Source: Desulfobulbaceae bacterium (GTDB taxonomy: Bacteria; Desulfobacterota; Desulfobulbia; Desulfobulbales; Desulfocapsaceae). From it: 64,000 nt of DNA. The notes beneath the pieces are model-generated. The model was not told the DNA's origin and made no database searches. It saw only the letters and a list, made by a program, of their open reading frames with translations. Within the stretch, counting starts at the first letter, position 1; every line of letters starts with the position of its first letter. The stretch is from positions 49,715 through 113,714 of the forward strand of contig JAFLKM010000025.1 of the NCBI GenBank assembly GCA_019163335.1, in the 5' to 3' direction. Shown piece by piece: positions 36,580 through 46,278 of the stretch. The position numbers and the translations under genes were made by a program.

Positions 36580-37571
36580 TGACGATGGGAAGCCTTGACT
36601 CAATATATATGATGAAATCGATTCGGTTACTGTTCTGTATCATCACCCTCTGGCTATTGCCGGTTGAGTCTTTATCGGCACAGATACCACCGCTCCCGGA
36701 ACTGATTCAACATACCCGGTTTATTGCTTACACCCCCAGCAGTTTTTCCATCTCGGCGGGCAAGGTGAGTGCTGCCGGCAAGACCGGGATTCAGGCTGAT
36801 CTCACCCTTCTGCGCCCGTTCTTTGACGGTCTCATCACCTACTCAGCCACCAGCGGCCTCGAGGCCATTCCCCGGATTGCCCATGAACTTGGGTACCGGG
36901 CGGTTATCCTTGGCATCTGGGATCCTGCTTCGGAAACCGAGATTCAGAATGTTGTCCAGGCCGTCAAGAAATATCCACAGCTTATTGCCGCAGTTATTGT
37001 CGGCAACGAGGGTATCTACTCCAAACGCTACCAACCGCAAGATGTGCAGTCGACTATCCGCCGACTTAAAAAAGAATTCCCCCGGTTGGCGTTAACCACC
37101 TCTGAACCTTTTTTTCTCTATTTTAACGCGGACTATAGCCAGTTCTTCAATGGTCACGACCTGTTGATGCCAAATATTCATCCGGTGTTTGAAAAATGGT
37201 TCACTCCAGAAAACCCTGCCCAGGGAGTGGATATGGTCATCGAGGTGGTTGGAAAATTCAGAACGAACTTCAATAAACCCCTGCTCGTCAAGGAAACAGG
37301 GATGCCGGGTTCTGCAACCGGTAACGCTTCTCAAAAGGATGGATTTACCCAGAAGCAGCAGGCGCAATTCTGGGCTGATCTTCTAAAACGATTTCCAGTC
37401 TCCCCCAGTCAATCCCTCGCATGTTTTGAAGCCTTTGATGCCCCCTGGAAACCAATGGAAATGGCGAGGATCCTCCCAGGTGACCACAGTAAGGAGGCTT
37501 CCTGGGGATTCTTCACGCAGGACTACAAGAAAAAACAAGTAGTTGACCGCCTCAAGCGAATTGAAAAATAA
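36576..37571 (+). CDS. Secreted GH17-like glycosidase
   Basis: A 331-residue exported protein with a signal peptide ending near residue 35 (VESLSA). The body resembles a TIM-barrel GH17 enzyme (beta-1,3-glucanase/glucosidase): the acid/base Glu145 in VGNEGIY and nucleophile Glu240 in VKETGMPG fit the family's VGNE and ETGWP motifs. Trp is replaced by Met in the second motif. The start overlaps the radical SAM stop and has GGAG/AAGGG upstream; ATG 36609 is a weaker option. A substrate cannot be named; family members act on beta-glucans. Confidence 0.75.
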   Translation: MMTMGSLDSIYMMKSIRLLFCIITLWLLPVESLSAQIPPLPELIQHTRFIAYTPSSFSISAGKVSAAGKTGIQADLTLLRPFFDGLITYSATSGLEAIPRIAHELGYRAVILGIWDPASETEIQNVVQAVKKYPQLIAAVIVGNEGIYSKRYQPQDVQSTIRRLKKEFPRLALTTSEPFFLYFNADYSQFFNGHDLLMPNIHPVFEKWFTPENPAQGVDMVIEVVGKFRTNFNKPLLVKETGMPGSATGNASQKDGFTQKQQAQFWADLLKRFPVSPSQSLACFEAFDAPWKPMEMARILPGDHSKEASWGFFTQDYKKKQVVDRLKRIEK

Positions 37572-37884
37572 TCTCAAGTCTCCTCTTTTTTATTTAAAAT
37601 TAAGAAAAAATCCCATAGAGTAATCATTGTTAAAGAGGAAGGCTTCTCCTTCCTTCGACTTGAACCTTGACCTGTGACTTTTGTGAGCGTTATGCAGACT
37701 CCTTGAGTCTGCTCTGCCATCTTTAAGGGGTACCCTACCTTTTAGAGAGAAGACGATTTTGCTTTATTATAAAGACTCTCCGTAGAATCTAGCCCGTAGT
37801 TATTCACACCATGTTATGAGTTCAAAAGAGAAAGGCTCTTTGAGGACTCATGGCAATCAACCTCAAGAAAAAGGAGTGGAGCGT
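37572..37884 (+). promoter_or_regulatory. Upstream region of the binding-protein gene with a compact hairpin
   Basis: A 313-base gap. A perfect 8-bp hairpin with a CTT loop, GCAGACTC/GAGTCTGC (37694-37712), lies in the middle and may be part of an untranslated leader. Near the end, TATAAAG (37765 area) could be a -10 box. A good AAAGGAG ribosome site precedes ATG 37885. I recognise no known riboswitch. Confidence 0.4.
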
Positions 37885-38661
37885 ATGTCAAAACCATGGA
37901 TTTCAGGGTCATTGAAGGTGGTCGCGGCGTTAATGCTTTTGGCGGGTGTTGCCGGTACGGCCTTGGCGGAAGAAGTTAAAATTGGTACAGGGGCAGCTGC
38001 CACTGAAAATATCTTCAATAAAATTCAAGGGCCCATGGAAAAGGCCAATGGCGTCAAGCTCAATGTGGTTTCCAGTGGACCGATTCAGGCTTTGAAGGAT
38101 CTGGATGCCGGGAGTATTGATGCAGCGGTGGCCGGAATGACCTTTCCTGACTGGATGGAGATGATGAAAAAGGATGGGTATGCCATCGCCGATCCGGCCG
38201 TTTATAAAAACAGGGTTATCGGCAAAGATATCGTAAAGGTTTTAATCAACAAAGGCGTTACTGTGACGGTCCTGTCAAAAGAACAATTGAGTTCGATTTT
38301 TACCGGAAAGGTGAAAAACTGGTCAGAGGTCGGAGGACCGAGCCTGCCCATCGTCGTTGTTTTGGGAAGCAAAATCCCGGGAACCCAGAGTGTGTTTCAG
38401 AAGCAGGCGATGAATGGTGAGCCATACGCTGCAAACGCAGTGCAAGGCACAGACGCAGCTGACTTGAAGAGCAAAGTGATCGCCACTTCTGGTGCGGTAT
38501 CCCTTGGCGCCATGGCCCAGATTGACGGCACCGTCAATGCCCCGACCATCCCTGAATTTGGCCGTCCCATTACCTTGATTACCAAAGGCGCTCCTTCCCC
38601 GGGGGTGCAGAAGATGCTCGACTTTATTGCCGGCGCCGGACAACAGCTTATTGTCAAATAG
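37885..38661 (+). CDS. Periplasmic phosphate/anion-type substrate-binding protein (PstS-like)
   Basis: A 258-residue exported PBP-like protein. The signal peptide ends GTALAEE, about residue 29. The mature part begins VKIGTGAAATENIFNKIQGP and contains LSKEQLSSIFTGKVKNWSEVGG, the classic PstS-like segment, and GTQSVFQKQAM for ligand binding. No permease or ATPase follows. The next gene is a chemoreceptor, so this protein may feed a sensor rather than a transporter (inference). ATG 37885 is chosen for its AAAGGAG; the frame is open back to 37816. Confidence 0.82.
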   Translation: MSKPWISGSLKVVAALMLLAGVAGTALAEEVKIGTGAAATENIFNKIQGPMEKANGVKLNVVSSGPIQALKDLDAGSIDAAVAGMTFPDWMEMMKKDGYAIADPAVYKNRVIGKDIVKVLINKGVTVTVLSKEQLSSIFTGKVKNWSEVGGPSLPIVVVLGSKIPGTQSVFQKQAMNGEPYAANAVQGTDAADLKSKVIATSGAVSLGAMAQIDGTVNAPTIPEFGRPITLITKGAPSPGVQKMLDFIAGAGQQLIVK

Positions 38662-38726
38662 GCATAGTAAGTTCTTTCCCAGTGAAGGGAGGCTCGCTTG
38701 TCAGAGGAGGCTCTGATAGGGAGCAA

Positions 38727-38775
38727 CAGAAGTCGCCTGAAGGCAGAATGGCCGTATGCCTCCAGGCGACTTCTG
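38727..38775 (+). terminator. Long inverted repeat after the binding-protein gene
   Basis: A 13-bp perfect stem CAGAAGTCGCCTG/CAGGCGACTTCTG (38727-38739 and 38763-38775), extended inwards by AGGCA/TGCCT. Only TTT follows, so it is a strong hairpin with a poor U-run. It separates the binding-protein and chemoreceptor transcripts and may terminate or stabilise the former. Confidence 0.6.
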
Positions 38776-38875
38776 TTTGAGCAGCATCTCTGCCGACCTG
38801 CCGGAGATCAAGGCTCATCAGTTGCTGCCCCTTGATCTGCATGCTCTCAACCTTTTTCAATGAACAAGGATAACC

Positions 38876-40432
38876 ATGCCAAAAACCATATCTAAGCTCA
38901 ACTCAATGAAGTTACGTTCAAAGATTATCCTGACCACGGTCGTCACGACCGCGATCCTGCTTATGAGTCTGGGTGCTTTTATGATGCTCAGAAGCAATCG
39001 CCTGATGCAGGGTGCTTTGGATGCCAAGGTTCTTTCTCTGGCTACTCTGGCTGAAAAAATCAGTGGATCGTATATCAATAATTTTGACTATCCTGCCCTG
39101 GATGCCTTTGTGAAAGAGTTGATCAAGGATACGGATGTGGAATGGGTTGTTTTTTATGATGGGAAAGGCGCGGTGTTAACCACCAACAGTAAGGAGACAC
39201 CGGCATCGGCTCAGTCTGTGGTGCTGGAAAGGGAGATTAAGGATCAAGATGGGAAAACAGTTCTAGGGCGTCTCAAGTTCAGTTACAGCAGGCAAAGCGT
39301 CAGCGCCCAGCTCAAGAATAACATGGTGGTAACGGTGGTGGCGATTCTCATTGGCGGGGGATTAATGACCGCCATCATCACTCTTCTGGGAAACGCCATC
39401 GTCAAACCCATTTCCCATGCGGCTGAGTTAATGCGGGATATTTCCCAAGGGGAAGGCGATCTTACCCGAAGAATCGAGGTGGAAACCGGCGATGAAGTAG
39501 GGGCCTTGGCAAGCGGATTCAATATTTTTGCCGAGAAGGTGCGGGGGATTATAGCCCAACTGAAGGAAAATGCGATTACCGTCGCCTCTTTTTCTGAAGA
39601 GTTATCCCTTGTCTCTCAGCAGATGTCCACAGATGTTCAGATAGTATCTGGGAAAATGGGAACCGTGGCGGCCGCAGCAGAAGAGGCCAGTGCCAACACG
39701 AACTCCGTGGCGGCCTGTATGGAACAGGCCACAACCAATCTGTCTACGGTCACTGAATCGACTCAGGAGATGAACCGTACCATCGTCAAGATTGCCGAAA
39801 ATTCGGAAAAGGCCAGGAAGATCAGTGAACAGGCCGGTGATCAGGCCCAGAACCTTGCGACCTTGATGCAGGAATTTGGGCAGGCAGCGCAGCAGATCGG
39901 CCAGGTGACGGAAACCATCACTGCCATCTCGTCACAAACCAATCTGTTGGCCCTCAATGCCACCATCGAAGCGGCTCGAGCTGGAGAGGCAGGGAAAGGT
40001 TTTGCAGTGGTGGCAGGTGAGATCAAGGAACTGGCAAAACAGACAGCATCGGCAACAGAAGACATCAAAACCAGAATTGCCGGAGTTCAGCGGTCTGCCG
40101 GCGAAGCCATGGGTGATATTGACAAAATTACCGCCATCATCGAAGAGGTGGGTGTCATTGTTAATATCATCGCAGAGGCCATTGCCGAACAGGCCGCAAT
40201 TACCCAGGAGGTTGTGGGGAATATTGCTGAGGCGGAAACCGGAGTGCATGACGCCAATGAGCAGGTGGCTCAGACAGCTGCTGTGTCTGGAGAGATTGCC
40301 AGTGAGATTGCCGGTATCAGTATCGCTGTGGAAGAAATTCGTCAGGGGGAAGAACAGGTGAAGGATAATGCCGCTCAGCTTGCTAAACTCTCGGAAGAAC
40401 TCAAGATCCTGGTTGGTCATTTCAAGGTGTGA
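38876..40432 (+). CDS. Methyl-accepting chemotaxis protein
   Basis: A 518-residue transmembrane chemoreceptor. TM1 is near residues 16-38, and a sensor domain of about 110 residues lies in the periplasm ([26 protein letters not shown] suggests a small Cache-type sensor). TM2 is near 149-170, followed by HAMP. The signalling hairpin tip reads [37 protein letters not shown], which contacts CheA/CheW. ATG 38906 (MKLRSKII) is a possible later start. The preceding binding protein may be its ligand carrier. Confidence 0.93.
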   Translation: MPKTISKLNSMKLRSKIILTTVVTTAILLMSLGAFMMLRSNRLMQGALDAKVLSLATLAEKISGSYINNFDYPALDAFVKELIKDTDVEWVVFYDGKGAVLTTNSKETPASAQSVVLEREIKDQDGKTVLGRLKFSYSRQSVSAQLKNNMVVTVVAILIGGGLMTAIITLLGNAIVKPISHAAELMRDISQGEGDLTRRIEVETGDEVGALASGFNIFAEKVRGIIAQLKENAITVASFSEELSLVSQQMSTDVQIVSGKMGTVAAAAEEASANTNSVAACMEQATTNLSTVTESTQEMNRTIVKIAENSEKARKISEQAGDQAQNLATLMQEFGQAAQQIGQVTETITAISSQTNLLALNATIEAARAGEAGKGFAVVAGEIKELAKQTASATEDIKTRIAGVQRSAGEAMGDIDKITAIIEEVGVIVNIIAEAIAEQAAITQEVVGNIAEAETGVHDANEQVAQTAAVSGEIASEIAGISIAVEEIRQGEEQVKDNAAQLAKLSEELKILVGHFKV

Positions 40433-40537
40433 TTCCCCGATATTTCCTATGTGTATGCAGTCGGGCGTCTTAGTTGCTTGTTCTTTGCCTTCCTTGATTG
40501 GTACGGCACTGAAGGGCGCTTCTCTTGTCGTCGCTGA

Positions 40538-40714
40538 TCGGCGGATTGGAAATTACGATCAGGTCACCATGGTAAATGCTCTCAAACGCTCCTGTTCAGT
40601 CAGTTCAGTGATCACCTCGCCATTCTCCGTGCCTTGCTCGATGGTGCCGATGCGGCCGGTAGGCTGAGTGCTGGGGAACTGCTGGATCTGCTTCGGGGCG
40701 GGGAGAAAGGGTAG
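40538..40714 (+). pseudogene. Possible 3' gene remnant downstream of the chemoreceptor
   Basis: An open frame of 58 codons with no start codon, bounded by TGA at 40535. Its second half, DHLAILRALLDGADAAGRLSA then GELLDLLRGGEKG, has a convincing amphipathic, protein-like composition and codon choice like the neighbours. It may be the tail of a decayed gene. I cannot assign a family, and the whole 40433-40729 stretch contains nothing else. Confidence 0.3.
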
Positions 40715-40729
40715 AGGGATTGATGGACC

Positions 40730-41539
40730 TTATTTTTTGCGGGCGATATAGCAGGTGCTGGTATAGCTGACCGGGACGCCGTCAGGGGTGCCGAAGCGGG
40801 CCTTGTATTGCTGTTCAAAAAGCTTGAGGGTTGAACTTGTCCAGCGATGGGTCCGCACACCGCCCACGCCGGTGTCACGCAGATGGTGGAGCACATCCCG
40901 AGGCGAGGGCAGAAACAGCTGATCCTGGAGGGTTTGCTGGTGTTCGAGGATAAAGTGAGGATCGAGCAGTCCGGCTATCTGTTCGGGGCTGCGGTAACTC
41001 AAGCCCACGCCGGTAAGTTCGGTAAACTCCATCAGGGTGCCGGGCCCGAAGATGGAAAAGACCAGAAAACCCCTGTCCCTGAGTGCCAGAACCAGACGAG
41101 GCAGAAATGCCGGCAGATCGGAGAGCCATTGAAAAGTGGAGCTGGAGACAATCAGGTCAAGGTCATGGGGAAGGGGCATGGCCTCGATATCGCCAAAGAG
41201 GGGGCAGATTTCCGGCGTCCTGTCTGCGGGGATTCTGGCCTTTACAACCTTTGCAAAATCGCTCACCAGATCATTGAGAAAGAGGGTACTGATCCGATGC
41301 TGGCGACAGAGCATCTCGGTGAGTATCCCGGTGCAGCAGCCGATTTCCAGAACATGTTCATAGCTGATGGCCGGATGTTGTCCGGCCAGTTTCAGCAGCC
41401 TTTCTCCGATCCGTTGCTGGACTGTGGCGTGCAGGTCATAGGTGGCAATGGCCTGCCGGAAACAGTGGGCGACCCGTTCTTTGTTCAGAGGCTGCACTGC
41501 GGCTTCCCTGTCTTCTGTTGTGACTCCATCTGCTCTCAT
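40730..41539 (-). CDS. bioC: Malonyl-ACP O-methyltransferase BioC
   Basis: About 269 residues. It methylates malonyl-ACP to disguise it as a primer for pimelate synthesis. The SAM-binding motif I is VLEIGCCTGILTEML (about residues 55-70), followed by LIVSSSTFQWLSDL. The opening NKERVAHCFRQAIATYDLHATVQ is typical of BioC. ATG 41539 overlaps the bioG stop; the frame extends upstream to 41818 but inside bioG. It is the last gene of the bio cluster. Confidence 0.92.
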   Translation of the reverse strand: MRADGVTTEDREAAVQPLNKERVAHCFRQAIATYDLHATVQQRIGERLLKLAGQHPAISYEHVLEIGCCTGILTEMLCRQHRISTLFLNDLVSDFAKVVKARIPADRTPEICPLFGDIEAMPLPHDLDLIVSSSTFQWLSDLPAFLPRLVLALRDRGFLVFSIFGPGTLMEFTELTGVGLSYRSPEQIAGLLDPHFILEHQQTLQDQLFLPSPRDVLHHLRDTGVGGVRTHRWTSSTLKLFEQQYKARFGTPDGVPVSYTSTCYIARKK

Positions 41540-42246
41540 TGCAATGCCTTCAGCACAGTCTCCCAACTGTTCCAGCGATAAAAGGGAAAGTGGGAGCCTT
41601 CCAGAGAAAGAATATTTTGTCCCTGCCAGAAGGCGAGCTGGCTGGCGGTGGGCATCACCAGATCCTGTGAGGTGATGATCACCCTGGTGTAGATTGAGGA
41701 TTCGGCCGATTGGCAGGACACCTGTTTCTGCAGAGCGGCCAACTCCAGACGTTGACTGGCGAGGGATCGCTTCGGCTGATGGAGAAAAAAAGTCTCGAGA
41801 ATTTTTCGGTCGTGACACATGCGGCGATAAAACTTCAGCCGGCCTGCCTCATTGAACTGGGCAAGGGTGGCCGCATAGACCTGGGCGGGAATGCCGAAAC
41901 GGTCGTCGATGGGGCACAGGGTTCCGTTGATGGCGATGGCGCTCTGCAGGCGATGCGCCCAGGGACCAAAGAGCTGCTGGCCGGCCCAGACCCCCATGGA
42001 CCAGGAGATCAGGGTAATATGGGCGTAGTGGGAAAAGAGATCGGCAATCTTAGCGTCAGTCACGGAACTGTCAGGATTAGAAGACTCGGCATGGTGAAGA
42101 CCCGGGTCCTGGTATTCAGAGAACATCAGCACATCCACGTCCGTTGCGGTCAGGGGCACAAAAGGCAGGGCATCCATACCCCAGCCATTACAGAAGAGGA
42201 TCAGCTGATCTTGCTGCTGCCGCCGGTGCAGCCATTGATATTTCAT
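41536..42246 (-). CDS. bioG: Pimeloyl-ACP methyl ester esterase BioG (DUF452)
   Basis: A 236-residue alpha/beta-hydrolase that removes the methyl ester from pimeloyl-ACP methyl ester. The nucleophile Ser83 lies in ISWSMGVW. The LILFCNGWGMD start and FYRRMCHDR segment are characteristic of BioG. BioG replaces BioH in many Desulfobacterota and Campylobacterota. It overlaps bioF by four bases and bioC by four bases, so the three are translated in series. Confidence 0.9.
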   Translation of the reverse strand: MKYQWLHRRQQQDQLILFCNGWGMDALPFVPLTATDVDVLMFSEYQDPGLHHAESSNPDSSVTDAKIADLFSHYAHITLISWSMGVWAGQQLFGPWAHRLQSAIAINGTLCPIDDRFGIPAQVYAATLAQFNEAGRLKFYRRMCHDRKILETFFLHQPKRSLASQRLELAALQKQVSCQSAESSIYTRVIITSQDLVMPTASQLAFWQGQNILSLEGSHFPFYRWNSWETVLKALQ

Positions 42247-43454
42247 CGGGTCCTGCCTGTGTCAGCTTGGCGAAGCGTGGACTCTTCCCTAAGGATTCCC
42301 GGGAGTTCGCAGATATCCTGCCAGTTCATGTCGGCGGTCAGGGAGAGCCGAAAACGGGCAGTCCCTTCCGGAACCGCAGGGGGGCGCACCGGAAAAATCA
42401 AAAAACCCCGCTCCTGTAATTTCTCCGCCAGCCGCATCGTTTCCTGGTCATTGCCAATAATGTAGGGGATAATATTGCTGTTTCCGATAGCTGTCAGTCC
42501 CTGATCCTCCATCGCTTGCCGCATCTTTTGCGCCAGGGCGGCCAGATGCTCCCGCTTTTCGTTCATGCTCTGTTGTCGCCTGAAGACGAATTGGTTCCAG
42601 TTGAGCAGTATCGGGGGCAGAGCGGTGGTGAAGATCAGCGAGCGGCTGCGGTTGACCAGATACTCCCGGATATCCTGATGGCAGATGACAAAGGCGCCGA
42701 TGGAGGCAAAGGCCTTGCCGAAGGTTCCCACCAGCAGATCGATATCCGCCATCAGCCCTTGTTCCTCGGCCTTGCCCAGCCCCATTGCTCCGTACAGACC
42801 CACTGCGTGGGCCTCGTCGAGGTAGAGCAGGGTGTCAAATTCTTTTTTCAGCTGCACCAGACGGCCGAGGTCGGCGACATCGCCATCCATGCTGAAGACC
42901 GACTCGGAGACGATCACCACTCGTTCATGGTGATGGCGATGGGTGATGAGCAGGTGCTCCAGCTGGTCATAATCACGATGGGCGAAGCGTTTATGGGTGG
43001 CCCGGCAGAGCTGCAGGCCGTCATGGATGGAGGCATGATTGAGCTTGTCGGAGAGAATGAGATCGTTTTTGCCGAGCAGGGCGGGCAGGATGCCGATGTT
43101 GGCATGATACCCGGAATTAAAGAGCAGAGCCGCCCGTTGTCCCGCTCCACCATAGGCCGTGGCCAGCGCCTCTTCCAGCTCATGGGCAGGTTCCGTATCG
43201 CCTGTCAGCAGTCGCGAAGAGCAGGCGCCCAGGCCATAGCGGTCGAGCATGTTCTCCGCATCCATCCCCCCATAAAATTGGCCGAGCAGCTGAGAATCGC
43301 CGCCAATTCCTAAGTAATCGTTGGAGGTCAGGTTGAGACACTCCCTTCCCTGATACTGCACCCGACATCCCCGGCGGCCGGATAAAGGCCGGAGTTGCCG
43401 CAGGCGGCCGCTCTCCTGCAGTTTGCTCATCTCTTCCCGGTAACTGGAACTCAT
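42243..43454 (-). CDS. bioF: 8-amino-7-oxononanoate synthase BioF
   Basis: A 403-residue PLP enzyme that condenses pimeloyl-ACP and alanine. The PLP-binding Lys is in [14 protein letters not shown] (about residue 245), and [18 protein letters not shown] and [10 protein letters not shown] are conserved. ATG 43454 overlaps the bioA stop by four bases. Although the frame is open upstream to 43688, that part lies within bioA. Confidence 0.94.
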   Translation of the reverse strand: MSSSYREEMSKLQESGRLRQLRPLSGRRGCRVQYQGRECLNLTSNDYLGIGGDSQLLGQFYGGMDAENMLDRYGLGACSSRLLTGDTEPAHELEEALATAYGGAGQRAALLFNSGYHANIGILPALLGKNDLILSDKLNHASIHDGLQLCRATHKRFAHRDYDQLEHLLITHRHHHERVVIVSESVFSMDGDVADLGRLVQLKKEFDTLLYLDEAHAVGLYGAMGLGKAEEQGLMADIDLLVGTFGKAFASIGAFVICHQDIREYLVNRSRSLIFTTALPPILLNWNQFVFRRQQSMNEKREHLAALAQKMRQAMEDQGLTAIGNSNIIPYIIGNDQETMRLAEKLQERGFLIFPVRPPAVPEGTARFRLSLTADMNWQDICELPGILREESTLRQADTGRTR

Positions 43455-44740
43455 GGGCACCCCAAAAGTGTAGTGACCTCGACGATGGCCGTAGTCAGAG
43501 AATGGAGATCCTTGTCTTCCATGCAATAGGGCGGCATTATATAGACCAGCCGTCCAAAGGGGCGCACCCAGACTCCGCGCTCGACAAAGGCTGCCTGCAT
43601 TTCCCGCAGAACCACCGGCTCCTTCATCTCGACCACACCGATGGCGCCCAGAACCCGCACATCCTGCACCTGTTTGAGTTTCCGGCAAGGATTTAGTCCC
43701 TGTTCCAGAAGCTTGCCTATGCGACTGACCTTCTGCTGCCAGTCCGATTCCAGTAAAAGATTAATGGAGGCACAGGCCACCTGACAGGCCAAGGGGTTGG
43801 CCATAAAGGTGGGGCCATGCATAAAGACGCCGGGAGAGCCGGTGGAGATGGTTGCAGCCACCTGATCCGTGCAGAGAACCGCTGCCAGGGTCATCATGCC
43901 GCCGGTCAAGGCCTTGCCCAGGCACATGATGTCCGGGCTGATCCCCGCGTGATCACAGGCAAACATCTTCCCGCTGCGTCCAAAACCGGTGGCAATTTCA
44001 TCGGCGATGAGCAACACCTGAAAGTGATCACAAAGGGCACGTACCTGTCTGAGATACTCGGGATGATAGAAGCGCATACCGCCTGCTCCCTGGACGATGG
44101 GCTCAAGGATCACGGCGCAGAGTTCCTGCCGATGCTCCTCGATCAGCCGGGCAAAGGATGCAATGTCACGGCTGTTCCAAGGTTCTGAAAACCGGCACTC
44201 CGGTCTGTCGGCGAAAAAATATTGCGGTAGTACCGTCGAGTAGAGATGGTGCATTCCGCCCACCGGGTCACACACCGACATGGCGTGGAAGGTGTCGCCA
44301 TGGTAGCCGCCCCGGATGGTAAGGAAGCGGCAGCGCTCCGGATGGCCGTCGGCATGCTGATACTGGATGGCCATCTTCATCGCCACCTCGACTGCCACCG
44401 AGCCGGAATCGCAGAGAAATACCTTGTCCAGTCCGGCCGGGCTTATCTCCACCAGCAGTTTGGCCAGCTCCACTGCCGGGGCATGGGTGAGGCCGCCAAA
44501 CATCACATGGGCCATGCGGCCCGCCTGTTCCTGCAGGGCTTGGACAAGCACCGGGTGGCTGTAGCCATGGATCACCGACCACCAGGAGGCCATACCGTCA
44601 ATCAGATCGCGTCCGTCGCTAAGACGGATGCGCACCCCGGAGGCTGATTCCACCGGGTACACCGGCAGGGGATCGGTCATGGAGGTGTAGGGGTGCCAGA
44701 GATGTTCCCGATCGTACTGGAGAATGGCTTGGAGGTTCAT
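43451..44740 (-). CDS. bioA: Adenosylmethionine-8-amino-7-oxononanoate aminotransferase BioA
   Basis: A 429-residue PLP class III aminotransferase that makes 7,8-diaminopelargonate with SAM as amino donor. It opens [12 protein letters not shown], then [17 protein letters not shown]. The catalytic Lys lies in [11 protein letters not shown] (about residue 277). [19 protein letters not shown] is the PLP phosphate loop. ATG 44740 is chosen; an in-frame ATG at 44761 is possible. It lies 35 bases after bioB. Confidence 0.94.
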   Translation of the reverse strand: MNLQAILQYDREHLWHPYTSMTDPLPVYPVESASGVRIRLSDGRDLIDGMASWWSVIHGYSHPVLVQALQEQAGRMAHVMFGGLTHAPAVELAKLLVEISPAGLDKVFLCDSGSVAVEVAMKMAIQYQHADGHPERCRFLTIRGGYHGDTFHAMSVCDPVGGMHHLYSTVLPQYFFADRPECRFSEPWNSRDIASFARLIEEHRQELCAVILEPIVQGAGGMRFYHPEYLRQVRALCDHFQVLLIADEIATGFGRSGKMFACDHAGISPDIMCLGKALTGGMMTLAAVLCTDQVAATISTGSPGVFMHGPTFMANPLACQVACASINLLLESDWQQKVSRIGKLLEQGLNPCRKLKQVQDVRVLGAIGVVEMKEPVVLREMQAAFVERGVWVRPFGRLVYIMPPYCMEDKDLHSLTTAIVEVTTLLGCP

Positions 44741-44775
44741 GGAGGTATGGGCTGCCGGCATCGGTAAAAAGGAGG

Positions 44776-45774
44776 TTACGCAGATCGGACGGCTTGCGGG
44801 ATTGCTGTAGAAGGAACCGGAAAGGTAAAGCCCATAGCTCCTATGGCCCGCAGGTCCTCTTTCAGGCCATTGCCGGCGGTGGTCAGGTAGTTGCCGACGA
44901 TGGCGCCATTGGCCCCGGCGGCAAAGCATTGATACTGGGCTGCTCCGAACTGATTGCGGCCACCGGCCAGTCGAATCACTGCATGCGGGTTGATCAGACG
45001 GAAGAGGGCGATGGTGCGCAGAACCTCCGGGAAGGCGATGGGTTGAACGTCCGCCATGGGCGTGCCGGCAATGGGGGTCAGGATATTGAGGGGAATGGAT
45101 AGAACCGCAAGGTCGCGCAACTCAAAGGCGAGCTGCAAGCGCTGCTCGAGGGTCTCGCCCATGCCGATGATACCGCCGGAACAGATATCCATGCCGGCTT
45201 CTCTGGCGATGCGGATGGTTGCCACTTTTTCTTCCCAGCCATGGGTGGTGCAGACCTGAGGGAAAAATTCTCGGCAGCTCTCGAGATTACAATGATATCG
45301 CCGGACCCCAAAGGCAACGAGCCGGGCAGCTTTTGCCGGGGTCAAAAAGCCCATGGAGGCGCACAGAGACAGGCCGGTATGCAGGCTGATCTCGGAGTAT
45401 AATTCTCCCAGACATTCAAGCTGCTCGCCTGTGACCGAGCGACCCGCAGTCACCAGGGAAAGTCGACGCACACCAAAGAGGTCGTTCTCGCGCGCCTGGT
45501 CAAGAGCTACGCTCGTTTCGATCTGTTCATAGCTGGAAATGGTGGCGGCATGGCGGGCAGACTGGGCACAGTAGCGGCAATCTTCGGAACATTGCCCGGA
45601 ACGGGCATTAATGATGGAGCAGAGATCAAAGGATGGGCCATGGAAATCATGTCGGAGCCTGTCTGCTGCCCGGCATAATCCATCAATATCTGATTCACGG
45701 GCCAGGGTGATGGCCTGATCATAGTCGAGTTCCAGGCCGTCGTGAATCTGCCGCAGGCAGTTATCAAGATTCAT
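44776..45774 (-). CDS. bioB: Biotin synthase BioB
   Basis: A 332-residue radical SAM enzyme that inserts sulfur into dethiobiotin. The [4Fe-4S] site is CSEDCRYC (Cys62, Cys66, Cys69). [29 protein letters not shown] and GMGETLEQR are family landmarks, and the C-terminal [10 protein letters not shown] supplies the [2Fe-2S] ligand region. ATG 45774 is used; TTG 45792 is in frame. It begins only 45 bases after mlaD, so bio genes may be read from the mla promoter. bioD is not in the window. Confidence 0.94.
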   Translation of the reverse strand: MNLDNCLRQIHDGLELDYDQAITLARESDIDGLCRAADRLRHDFHGPSFDLCSIINARSGQCSEDCRYCAQSARHAATISSYEQIETSVALDQARENDLFGVRRLSLVTAGRSVTGEQLECLGELYSEISLHTGLSLCASMGFLTPAKAARLVAFGVRRYHCNLESCREFFPQVCTTHGWEEKVATIRIAREAGMDICSGGIIGMGETLEQRLQLAFELRDLAVLSIPLNILTPIAGTPMADVQPIAFPEVLRTIALFRLINPHAVIRLAGGRNQFGAAQYQCFAAGANGAIVGNYLTTAGNGLKEDLRAIGAMGFTFPVPSTAIPQAVRSA

Positions 45775-45819
45775 CGGGGAAGCTGCCGGCAACAGTACGG
45801 GCGGCGGTGTGCCGGCGTT

Positions 45820-46278
45820 CTATTTGACACTGCCGAAGGCGAACTTGCTGATCAGGGCCTCCAGATCAACGGCGGATTCCGTTTCGGTCAGGACGTCTCC
45901 CTCCTTCAGCAGCTTTTCAACACCGCCCAGGGAGAGTTGAATGTACTTGTCGCCGATGATCCCCTGTGACTTGACCGAGGCGATGGAGTCCGCTGGAACC
46001 TTGACATACTTGTCAAGCTGGAGGGCGACATGGGCAAGTTCATCCTCGCCAAGCCAGGTGCGTTTGACCTGGCCCACCACAACTCCTGCAATCTGAACGA
46101 CAGCCCCCTTTTTCACCCCGGAGATGTTGTCAAATTCAGCATCGATCACATAGGTCTTTCCCGTCGTCAAAAAAGAGACCTCGCCCAGCTGGAGGGCGAG
46201 ATAGCCAAAGGCGAGAAAGCCCAGCACAATAAAAAGTCCGACAAATAATTCAAGAAATTCAAAACGATTCTGTTTCAT
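45820..46278 (-). CDS. mlaD: MlaD-type MCE-domain lipid transport protein
   Basis: A 152-residue inner-membrane-anchored MCE protein. One transmembrane helix (about residues 11-31, FVGLFIVLGFLAFGYLALQL) precedes the MCE domain, which contains AEFDNISGVKKGAVVQIAGVVVG and KSQGIIGDKYIQLSLGG. MlaD forms a hexameric ring that carries phospholipids between membranes. It overlaps mlaF by four bases. mlaC and mlaB are not nearby, so the system looks reduced or its other parts are elsewhere. Confidence 0.92.
   Translation of the reverse strand: MKQNRFEFLELFVGLFIVLGFLAFGYLALQLGEVSFLTTGKTYVIDAEFDNISGVKKGAVVQIAGVVVGQVKRTWLGEDELAHVALQLDKYVKVPADSIASVKSQGIIGDKYIQLSLGGVEKLLKEGDVLTETESAVDLEALISKFAFGSVK

Noticed and set aside
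37572..37884. Riboswitch (c-di-GMP type) before the binding protein
   Set aside because: Only one simple hairpin is visible; the conserved GEMM core was not found.
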